Source: BS750m-G62 sp964577175 (lineage in GTDB: Bacteria; Planctomycetota; Phycisphaerae; FEN-1346). From it: 6,505 nucleotides of DNA. This document shows positions 1-5,620 of this stretch, in pieces; the first letter of the stretch is position 1; each line of letters begins with the position of its first letter. Where the stretch lies: the NCBI GenBank assembly GCA_964577175.1, contig CAZNYC010000183.1, positions 1 to 6,505 of the forward strand, read 5' to 3'. A program made the translations under genes and the position numbers. The notes beneath the pieces are model-generated. The model made no database searches. It saw only the letters and a program-made list of their open reading frames with translations, and was not told the origin of the DNA.

Positions 1-1
1 G

Positions 2-77
2 TGGCGCGCCCGGCAGGATTCGAACCTGCAACCTTCGGATTCGAAGTCCGCGACTCTATCCGTTGAGCTACGGGCGC
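2..77 (-). tRNA. tRNA-Arg (anticodon UCG), CCA encoded
   Basis: Read on the minus strand from 77 to 5, this folds as a complete 73-nt tRNA. The acceptor stem is GCGCCCG/CGGGCGC, the D arm GCTC..GAGT, and the seven-base anticodon loop CTTCGAA has UCG at positions 34-36. A five-base variable loop (AGGTT) and T arm GCAGG-TTCGAAT-CCTGC follow. The discriminator is G and the CCA tail is encoded (complement of 2-4). UCG reads CGA and other CGN arginine codons. The top anticodon-stem pair (27-43) would be G/A, so the stem has four clean pairs; the D stem ends in a G-U pair. All conserved T-loop bases are present, so the tRNA is probably functional. Its 5' flank holds the nested inverted repeat at 88-210. 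Confidence 0.97.
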
Positions 78-87
78 GACCTTCTGC

Positions 88-210
88 GTTACAGAGGCTT
101 GGAGCCTATCCGCATAACCCTCCGGCTGCGGCCGCCTCGCTCGGCCAAGGGCCGACAAGGAGGTATTCGGATAGGCGATTAGCAGCCACAAAACGCCGTG
201 CCTCTGTGAC
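88..210. repeat. Nested inverted repeat directly upstream of the tRNA
   Basis: The outer arms are 88-98 (GTTACAGAGGC) and 200-210 (GCCTCTGTGAC), 11 pairs with one G-T. The inner arms 104-112 (GCCTATCCG) and 168-176 (CGGATAGGC) pair over 9 bp without a mismatch. They continue through ATA/TAT (114-116 with 164-166) and CCTCC/GGAGG (119-123 with 159-163), with a two-base bulge. The apex contains a perfect six-pair hairpin with a three-base loop (141-155, TCGGCC-AAG-GGCCGA) and an 8-bp palindrome GCGGCCGC at 128-135. The element ends about 10 bp before the tRNA 5' end. It could be a small non-autonomous mobile element, a structured RNA or a cruciform-forming repeat. I see no open frame in it that looks real. 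Confidence 0.75.
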
Positions 211-231
211 GACAATCTCGACGACAATCTG
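208..231. repeat. 12-bp tandem duplication
   Basis: GACGACAATCTC (208-219) is followed at once by GACGACAATCTG (220-231), matching at 11 of 12 bases. It abuts the right outer arm of the nested inverted repeat and shares its first three bases. A slippage duplication or a footprint left at the edge of an inserted element would both explain it. Confidence 0.8.
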
Positions 232-814
232 AACGGGCTATTCCGTCCTGCACCGCGGACAATTGGCCCATGTGACCTGGAGGTCCACAAGGTTCGACCC
301 ACGCGCAAGAAAGAAGCCCTGTCCCTCCTTCCCGCTCACGGCCCATAACGACGGCCCGTGGTGCAAAAGGATTTGAGGGAAGATCCATTTCTTCGGCGTC
401 TGAGAAAACCCTAGCGCCGCTGCCGGGAACCCCCTCCGTGTAACCAACGACCTCCACGTCGGACGCAAACCTCACCCATCAGCCTAACGGGCGACGGCCT
501 CACAGTCAAGCAAGCCTGCAACCACTACCTGACCTGCCAGCCAAGCAAAGTTGAGTCCAAGGAACCGGTGACCTGCCCCCATTTTATGCGCCACCCGCCA
601 CGCGAGTCCGGGTTCCGGATTCCGCCGCCGGCTGCAGCGTGACGTACTCGCGCATGTTCCTGCCCTCGTGGCTGTTGGTCCTGTGGAAAGTCCGGACGGA
701 TCAGCACCCCGACGGGGGCAGGTAGGAAGCAGAATCTGGCGCCGGGAGATCGGGGGGTGCCGTCCCTTGGACTCCGCGATCATCTGCGGCGCAGCGCCGT
801 GATGAGGCTACCGG
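232..814. other. Intergenic stretch with no supported gene
   Basis: About 580 bases separate the tRNA-side repeat from the esterase-side repeats. Open frames exist on the minus strand (for example 238-468 and 484-783, which lie in one frame broken by stop codons near 484 and 472). None has a ribosome binding site, a recognisable domain or a plausible partner. Small local structures include the palindrome GTCCGGAC (690-697), a short hairpin CCCC-GAC-GGGG (707-717), and the REP-like motif listed separately. The stretch reads as decayed or repeat-derived intergenic DNA. Confidence 0.6.
561..586 (-). repeat. Motif resembling REP/RAYT-associated repeat ends
   Basis: On the minus strand this reads TAAAATGGGGGCAGGTCACC followed by GGTTCC. 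It resembles, from memory, the widespread family of dispersed sequences of the type AAATGGGGxCAGGTCxC found beside REP-associated tyrosine transposases (Y1 transposase family) and as orphan copies in environmental genomes. No transposase is present in the window, so it would be an orphan copy. The match rests on motif recognition only. Confidence 0.3.
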
Positions 815-908
815 CTAACACTACAACGCTAAGTCCGCATTTTGCGCGGTGGGGCTTCGCGGCGGGTGCGGAGACCGGCGGCGCACGAGTTAGCGTTGTC
901 GTGCTAAG
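815..908. repeat. Inverted-repeat element, copy 1 (attC-like or MITE-like)
   Basis: The left arm 815-832 (CTAACACTACAACGCTAA) pairs with the right arm 890-908 (TTAGCGTTGTCGTGCTAAG). Ten consecutive pairs (823-832 with 890-899) are followed by a mismatch, three pairs, a mismatch and two more pairs. Inside, TCCGCA (834-839) pairs with TGCGGA (867-872), so a single strand would fold into a long bulged hairpin. The arms recur in copy 2 at 1050-1132 while the centre has diverged. No open frame with signs of being real lies within it. Confidence 0.8.
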
Positions 909-957
909 AGCCAGCGCGGCGCGTTCGGTTGCAAGGTCCTCGGGGCCAACAGAGTTC

Positions 958-985
958 TTGTTGCTCTGGCGATCCCTGCTAGAAT
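958..985 (+). promoter_or_regulatory. Candidate sigma70-type promoter for the esterase operon
   Basis: TTGTTG (958-963) and TAGAAT (980-985) are spaced by 16 bases. The -10 is preceded by TGC (977-979), giving an extended -10 pattern. Transcription would begin near 992, about 180 bases before the esterase start. The -35 overlaps a dyad CAACA-N7-TGTTG (947-963), and a perfect palindrome AGGATATCCT sits at 1018-1027; either could bind a regulator. Support is motif-only, and promoters in this lineage may differ from the E. coli consensus. Confidence 0.3.
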
Positions 986-1049
986 TACCAGGAAGAGCCA
1001 CGGTGGTGGTCGGCCGGAGGATATCCTGGGATTCCGCTTCAGAGCAACC

Positions 1050-1132
1050 GCTAACGCTACAACGCTGCAAGCGCACTGCGCGCGGCGGGGTCTCCCAACC
1101 GGCCGCACCGCCTTTGCGTTGTCGTGTTAAGC
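1050..1132. repeat. Inverted-repeat element, copy 2 (attC-like or MITE-like)
   Basis: The left arm 1050-1065 (GCTAACGCTACAACGC) pairs with the right arm 1116-1132 (GCGTTGTCGTGTTAAGC). There are seven pairs, one mismatch, six pairs including one G-T, a bulged A at 1130, then two pairs. Against copy 1, the outer 16 bases of each arm match at 15 of 16, and parts of the left interior also agree (CGCA and GCGCGG-N-GGGG). The right end GTTAAGC fits the GTTRRRY core of integron attC sites; the left end CGCTAAC fits RYYYAAC only partly. The element ends 28 bases before the ribosome binding site of the esterase gene. Confidence 0.8.
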
Positions 1133-1160
1133 CACAGCAAGAACTCGTCAGCCCAAGGAA

Positions 1161-1166
1161 AGGAGG
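1161..1166 (+). promoter_or_regulatory. Ribosome binding site fixing the esterase start
   Basis: AGGAGG lies four bases before the ATG at 1171. The frame stays open upstream to 757, but that extension crosses both inverted repeats, lacks a comparable Shine-Dalgarno, and would bury a clear signal peptide. The start at 1171 is therefore preferred. Confidence 0.85.
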
Positions 1167-1170
1167 CGCG

Positions 1171-3177
1171 ATGGTTCGCCGAACGCGGTGGGTGTGGGTG
1201 CTGGTAGTCGTGCTCGGTGCAGGCCCGGCCGTTGCGGCCGAGAAGAAGATGCCTCGGGAGGACGTGATCGACGTCCCCGCCGTCGGCGAGGGGCTGTGCG
1301 TCAGCAACGTGTTCCAGACGAACATGGTTCTCCAGCGGGACAAGCCCGTGGCCGTGTGGGGCTGGGCGGCGCCGGGAGAGAAGGTCACCGTCTCCTTCGC
1401 CGGCCGGCAGGCCACCGCGACGGCCGGGGCCGACCGCGCGTGGCAGGTCACGCTCGACCCCATGGCCGCGGGCGCCAGCCCGCAGCGCATGACGGTCCAA
1501 GGCACGTCCGCCACGCTGACGCTGGAGAACATCCTGGTCGGCGACGTCTGGCTGCTCGGCGGGCAGAGCAACATGGAGTTCCCCATCACCAAGGTCGTCG
1601 ACGGCGAGTTGGAGCGTATCTCGGCCAACTTCCCGCAGATCCGCCTGCTGACCATGCCGCAGGGCACGGGCTTCGACTCCGTCCGCAGTTTCCACCGCCT
1701 GCACGAGTGGAGCGGCTGGTCCAGTCGCCACTTCCGCAAGGGCGACTGGGAGGTCTGCACGCCGGAGACCATCCGCGCGTTCTCGGCCATCGGCACCGTG
1801 TTCGGCCGGCGGATTCACATGGCCGGCGGCGTGCCGATCGGACTGATCGACGCGTCCATCGGCGGGACGACCGTCGAGACGTGGACGCCCGCGGACGTGG
1901 TCGCGGCGACCGACGGCAAGGAAACGCAAGACCTGCTCCGGGAATGGGACGAGAAGATCGCCGCCTGGGACGCCGAGAAGGACCTCGAGAACCGCGTCGC
2001 CCGCTGGGAGCAGCGCAAGAAGAAGGTCGAGGCGGAGGGGAAGACACTTCCGCCGCACGAGACGCGCCCCACGGACCTGCGCCCGGGGCCGGTGGCCGAC
2101 AGGAACCGGCCCGGCTACTGCTACGCCGGCGTGATCCGCCCGCTGCGCGGCCTGGCCGTTACGGGGGCCGTGTGGCACCAGGGCTTCAACAACTGCTTCC
2201 GCGGCTCGGCCGGGGCGCGGATGTACTACCAGGTTTTCGGCAAGATGATCGCCGCGTGGCGTGAGAACTTCGGCGACGAGCGGATGCCGTTCTGCATCAT
2301 TTCGCTCTGCACGGCCGGGGAGCCGCAGACGCAGGAGAACTTCCTGCAGCGGATGTACGACGTCGGCCCGTACATTCGCGAGGCGCAGTATCGGACCTTC
2401 CGCGACCTCCGGGACACGGGCGACCCGAACGTCGGCTTCGTCAGCAGTTTCGACCAGCGCAAGTCCTGGTACCACCCGCAGATCAAGGTCCCCGTCGGCG
2501 AGCGGGCGGCCAAGTGGGCGCTGGTAACGCAGTACAAACTGCTTGCCGGACGGGGCACCGAGGAGTACTGGCTGCCGCCGACGATCGAGGAGGCCGAGGC
2601 CGTCGACGGCACGATCCGGCTGACGCTGAGCACGAACGTCGCCACGGCCGACGACGGCGACGGAGAAATGCTGGGCTTCGCCATCGCCGGGGCGGACCGC
2701 CGCTTCCAGCCGGCCACGATCTCGTATTACACCGACGGCAAGCGGGACAACCGCAACCGCCTGCAGTACAAGAAGCACATCCTGGTCCTCAGCAGCCCGA
2801 TGGTGCCCGAGCCGGTGCACTACCGCTACGCCTGGGCGCGGAACCCGATGGCGAACATCACCAACGGCCGGGGCATCCCCCTGGCCACCCAGCGGAGCGA
2901 CGAGTGGCTCCTCGAGGAGACGCCCGTCCGGTTCGCCACCCAGCCGGGGATGACCGTCGAAGAGTTCCGCCGCTGGCGGCCGCTGCGGGGCAAGCAGATG
3001 AGGGAACTGGAACTGGACGACACGCTCCGCCGGATCAAGGAGGCCGAGGCCACGCTGTCCGAACTGAAGGAATCCTACGAGACATCCCGCGCCGACTGGG
3101 AAAAGCAAAAGGCCGCCGAAGCCGAGAACATCAGGGAGAAGATCGAGGCCGCCCGGGAAACGGAGGAACAGAAATGA
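1171..3177 (+). CDS. Secreted sialate O-acetylesterase-family (SGNH) protein
   Basis: The protein has 668 residues. Residues 1-23 form a signal peptide (MVRRTR, a Trp/Val/Leu core, cleavage after AVA at 20-22), so it is exported. A beta-sandwich of the family type (about 39-125) leads into block I, GGQSNM, with the expected nucleophile Ser133. Block III is WHQGFNN (335-341) where most members have W-Q-GESN; Asn341 of the oxyanion hole is kept, but Glu is Phe. The expected catalytic His is His435 in SWYHP; members usually show DIHP, so the Asp before His is replaced by Tyr. Residues 251-310 are a charged helical insert, a kind common in planctomycete members. A family-like segment at about 470-590 (GFAIAGADR) precedes a 58-residue Lys/Glu-rich coiled-coil tail (611-668). 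Enzymes of this family remove O-acetyl groups from sialic acids or other glycans; the substrate here is unknown. The stop overlaps the next start (ATGA), implying translational coupling. Confidence 0.88.
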   Translation: MVRRTRWVWVLVVVLGAGPAVAAEKKMPREDVIDVPAVGEGLCVSNVFQTNMVLQRDKPVAVWGWAAPGEKVTVSFAGRQATATAGADRAWQVTLDPMAAGASPQRMTVQGTSATLTLENILVGDVWLLGGQSNMEFPITKVVDGELERISANFPQIRLLTMPQGTGFDSVRSFHRLHEWSGWSSRHFRKGDWEVCTPETIRAFSAIGTVFGRRIHMAGGVPIGLIDASIGGTTVETWTPADVVAATDGKETQDLLREWDEKIAAWDAEKDLENRVARWEQRKKKVEAEGKTLPPHETRPTDLRPGPVADRNRPGYCYAGVIRPLRGLAVTGAVWHQGFNNCFRGSAGARMYYQVFGKMIAAWRENFGDERMPFCIISLCTAGEPQTQENFLQRMYDVGPYIREAQYRTFRDLRDTGDPNVGFVSSFDQRKSWYHPQIKVPVGERAAKWALVTQYKLLAGRGTEEYWLPPTIEEAEAVDGTIRLTLSTNVATADDGDGEMLGFAIAGADRRFQPATISYYTDGKRDNRNRLQYKKHILVLSSPMVPEPVHYRYAWARNPMANITNGRGIPLATQRSDEWLLEETPVRFATQPGMTVEEFRRWRPLRGKQMRELELDDTLRRIKEAEATLSELKESYETSRADWEKQKAAEAENIREKIEAARETEEQK

Positions 3178-5276
3178 GCCGACCTGCTGTAAATTGCTTA
3201 CGTGCATCTATCATGTATTGCATACTCTGCCTGGCCGGCCTGCAGCCGCCATTGCAGGCAGCCGCCGAGAAACCGCTGCTCTGGTGGAGTTTCGACGGGG
3301 ACGCGGGGGCGACCGTCAAGGACCAGGCCGGCGGCAGCGAGGCCATGCTTGAGGGGAACGCCAGGCGTCTTCCGGGTGTTTCGGGTCTGGCCCTGAAGCC
3401 GGACGGCTACACGACCTGCATCGTCCGCGACGCCGGCGAGGAGCCGCTCGTGCGGGGACCGGCGTTTACCGTGGCGGCATGGATTGCCCACGCGGCCTAT
3501 CCCTGGAACTGGTGTCCGGTCATCAGCCAACGCACCGAGAAAACCGAGGGGTTCCGTTTCATTGTCGGACCCAACGGGGACCTCGCCCTGGAATTGGCCG
3601 TCGGCGGCCAGTGGCGAAGATGTGTTTCGGAGAGGAACGTGCTGCCCCTGCGGAAGTGGAAACATATCGCGGCAACATACGACCGCACGAACGGCATTCG
3701 GCTCTACGTGGACGGCAAGCCGGCCGGCGGGCTGCAGGTCGAAGGCGAAGTCCACTGGGCCCCGCAGGCCCGGGTGCGGGCCCTGATGAACGACGCTCCG
3801 GTCAAGCCGTCCCACATTCACCGTCCGCACGGCACCCTGCCGGGGTGGTTCAGCATCGACGGTCTCGTCGACGAGGTGAAACTGTACGGCGCCGCGCTTC
3901 CGGCCGAGGCGATGGCCCGGTCGGTCGAGACGAGCGCGCCGGCGGGCGACCCGGCGCTTCCCCCCCGGGTCATGCCCTCCGGCCCCGAGGGCCCCGGACG
4001 GTTCGGCGCCTACTACTGCAAACTGAAGTACTACGAGGAGTGGGACAACCTCTGGCCGGTGGCCTCCGACCCGGACGTGGTGGTCCGGTTCGACACCTCC
4101 GGCACCCGGATGGTCTTCTGGCGCGGAACCCGGTATTCGCCGGCCTGGGTGTCCGAGAACGGATTGTGGATGGCCGACCAGAGCGTCGAGGCGTTTTACG
4201 GACGGCCATCGAAGGACAAGGAGGGCTGCTTCGAGCACATGCAGGACCGGCGCTGCCGCTATTCCCACGTCCGGGTCATCGAAAACACCGATGCCCGCGC
4301 GGTCGTGCACTGGCGCTATGCGCCGGTCAGCGCCCACGATCACCTCTGGCTCGAGAACCCGAAGACCGGCCGCGCCTGCTGGGTGGACGAGTATTACTAC
4401 ATCTACCCCGACCAGATGGCCGTCCGGAACGTGTCCTGGAAGACCGGAACCCTGCGGGACGGCGGCATGCAGTTCCAGGAATCGCTGCCCCTGACCCACC
4501 CGGGACAGTTGCAGAGCGACGTGGTCCACCTGGACTTCGTCCAGGTGGCCAACCTCGAGGGCAAGACCGCGACCCTCACGTTCTGCAGGGACCCCGACAA
4601 GACGAAGAAGTACCCGGAAGACCTTCTCGTCCAGAGATATCATTTTAAGTCTGTCAACAAGCCCTCGATCATCTTCGAGGCCGGCAACCGGATGCGATAC
4701 GTCTTCGACCGCCGCATGGGGGAGCGCGGCCTCGACGTGCCGGGCGCCTGCAATCACTGGCCCGTCGGCCAGGCGGCCTGTGACGGCCGGACCGTCCAGG
4801 CCGCCGACCGCCCGACCCATTTCCTCGGCTTTCCGATCTCCAGCCCGCCGCTGCACGAGAAGGACGGGCGATCCTGGTGGAACGGGCTTTACGGCATGAC
4901 CGACCTGTCCGTGCAGGACCTGGTCTTCGTCGCCCGCAGTTGGAATAATGCCCCGGAGTTGGAAGTGAAGCGCAAAGGATTCGAGTCCGGCGGCTACGAC
5001 CTCGGACGGCGATGCTATGTCGTCCACCGCACGGAGGGCGCCGATAGCGACGTGCTTGCGGTCCGCATCATGGCCAGCGAGGACTCGCCGGTGTACAATC
5101 CTTGCCTTGTGGTGAAGAATTGGGACCGGGAGTCGCCGGCCCTGACGCTCGACGGGAACGAGATCCCGCGCGGTAAGGACTTTCGGACGGGCGTGCACCA
5201 CACGCTCGAAGGCAGCAACGTCATCGTCTGGCTGAAAGCCAGGTCGACCGAACCGGTGTCCGTCACCCTGGAATAG
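3174..5276 (+). CDS. Secreted LamG-domain protein, probable carbohydrate-active, function unknown
   Basis: The protein has 700 residues. The start at 3174 overlaps the upstream stop and follows GGAGGA (3162-3167) by six bases. Residues 1-31 are a signal peptide (core IMYCILCLAGL, cleavage after QAAA); there is no convincing lipobox. Residues 34-247 are a LamG/concanavalin-like jelly roll, shown by WWSFDGD, FTVAAWI, WKHIAATYDR (162-171), LYVDGKP and IDGLVDEVKLYGAALP near 229-244. A Pro/Gly/Ala linker (about 248-275) leads to a 425-residue region rich in aromatic residues, with VVVRFDTSGTRMVFWRGTRY, WVSENGLW, CRYSHVRVIE, VDEYYYIYPD (404-413) and a C-terminal beta-rich LVVKNWD..LDGNEIP stretch. 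I recall this style from polysaccharide-utilisation proteins of marine and gut bacteria, possibly near lyase families such as PL40, but I cannot assign it. LamG would bind glycan. Pairing with an esterase suggests work on an acetylated polysaccharide outside the cytoplasm. Confidence 0.88.
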   Translation: MSRPAVNCLRASIMYCILCLAGLQPPLQAAAEKPLLWWSFDGDAGATVKDQAGGSEAMLEGNARRLPGVSGLALKPDGYTTCIVRDAGEEPLVRGPAFTVAAWIAHAAYPWNWCPVISQRTEKTEGFRFIVGPNGDLALELAVGGQWRRCVSERNVLPLRKWKHIAATYDRTNGIRLYVDGKPAGGLQVEGEVHWAPQARVRALMNDAPVKPSHIHRPHGTLPGWFSIDGLVDEVKLYGAALPAEAMARSVETSAPAGDPALPPRVMPSGPEGPGRFGAYYCKLKYYEEWDNLWPVASDPDVVVRFDTSGTRMVFWRGTRYSPAWVSENGLWMADQSVEAFYGRPSKDKEGCFEHMQDRRCRYSHVRVIENTDARAVVHWRYAPVSAHDHLWLENPKTGRACWVDEYYYIYPDQMAVRNVSWKTGTLRDGGMQFQESLPLTHPGQLQSDVVHLDFVQVANLEGKTATLTFCRDPDKTKKYPEDLLVQRYHFKSVNKPSIIFEAGNRMRYVFDRRMGERGLDVPGACNHWPVGQAACDGRTVQAADRPTHFLGFPISSPPLHEKDGRSWWNGLYGMTDLSVQDLVFVARSWNNAPELEVKRKGFESGGYDLGRRCYVVHRTEGADSDVLAVRIMASEDSPVYNPCLVVKNWDRESPALTLDGNEIPRGKDFRTGVHHTLEGSNVIVWLKARSTEPVSVTLE

Positions 5277-5307
5277 CGCGAAACGCCCCTCAATGAACGA
5301 GGATAGA

Positions 5308-5535
5308 ATGACTGAAGACCACCGACTGGCAGCCGCACTGATTGCCGTGTCCATCGTGACGGCGTGGGTCACCCCACCTGCGCCTGCAGGCAAGGTTGAC
5401 ACCAACCCGGACGCCAAGGAAGAAGCCCCGAGGAAAGCCCGCTTCGATCCCGTCATCAAGCACATCGAGGGGTGGACCGTTCACGTCGACCCGAAACTCC
5501 TCGAGGGCGAGCACGCCGAGGAAGGGGCACGCTGA
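5308..5535 (+). pseudogene. Truncated N-terminal stub of a secreted planctomycete-type protein
   Basis: The 75-residue frame starts at ATG 5308, behind CGAGGA (5298-5303); an ATG at 5293 in the same frame would add five residues but has no better site. Residues 8-22 are hydrophobic (LAAALIAVSIVTAWV), followed by PPAPAG, a signal peptide. The stretch FDPVIKHIEGWTVHVDPKLLEGE then matches, from memory, the opening of a planctomycete family of longer secreted proteins in which an HELAHAYH-type zinc motif follows some hundred residues later. Here translation stops just after EEGAR. The bases at the stop (GCACGCTGAAG) look like GCACGCGCTGAAG (Ala-Arg-Ala-Leu-Lys) minus two bases, and no continuation is visible before the convergent gene. 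It lies 31 bases after the LamG gene, so it was probably part of the operon. A genuine small exported protein is the alternative. Confidence 0.5.
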
Positions 5536-5583
5536 AGTGACCTGAGCCAGTTCCTCCAACCAGCGCGAAGGACCGGCAATCGG

Positions 5584-5620
5584 GCCTCGCGGACGGCTGC
5601 GGCTCACGGACCGCTGAGGC
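5584..5620. terminator. Weak hairpin between convergent genes
   Basis: GCCTCGCGG (5584-5592) pairs with CCGCTGAGGC (5611-5620) over nine pairs with one bulged T, around an 18-base loop. It covers the stop codon of the minus-strand gene. No T-run follows on either strand, so an intrinsic terminator in the classical sense is doubtful. Confidence 0.2.

Noticed and set aside
2..30. The tRNA 3' end as an attachment site for an integrated element.
   Set aside because: No second copy of the tRNA 3' end is present in the window (the longest shared stretch noticed is GGATTCGA near 4977), and no integrase gene is visible.
482..557. GCCTAAC (482-488) and GTTGAGT (551-557) as ends of a third attC-like site.
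   Set aside because: The two ends fit the RYYYAAC/GTTRRRY patterns singly but do not pair with each other, and the sequence between them shows no matching inner boxes.
683..697. GTGGAAAGTCCGGAC resembles the conserved GAGGAAAGTCCGGGC segment of bacterial RNase P RNA.
   Set aside because: No P1-P3 hairpin precedes it and no matching 3' segment (of the ACAGAA..GGCTTA type) occurs in the following 450 bases. A covariance-model search for bacterial RNase P would settle it.
238..783. A minus-strand frame broken by two stops near 484 and 472 that might be a decayed gene.
   Set aside because: No recognisable family, no ribosome binding site, and the readable parts do not show a domain. It cannot be told apart from chance in GC-rich DNA.
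757..1170. Upstream extension of the esterase frame from a GTG at 757.
   Set aside because: It crosses both inverted repeats, lacks a ribosome binding site, and would place 138 low-complexity residues before a clear signal peptide.
1057..3207. A 716-residue open frame on the minus strand opposite the esterase.
   Set aside because: It is the antisense of a gene with recognisable motifs. High GC at third positions removes stop codons from the antisense frame; no domains or start signals are visible.
3198..5465. A 755-residue open frame on the minus strand opposite the LamG gene.
   Set aside because: Same cause: a compositional shadow of a gene with a signal peptide and a LamG domain. Its sequence is low in complexity.
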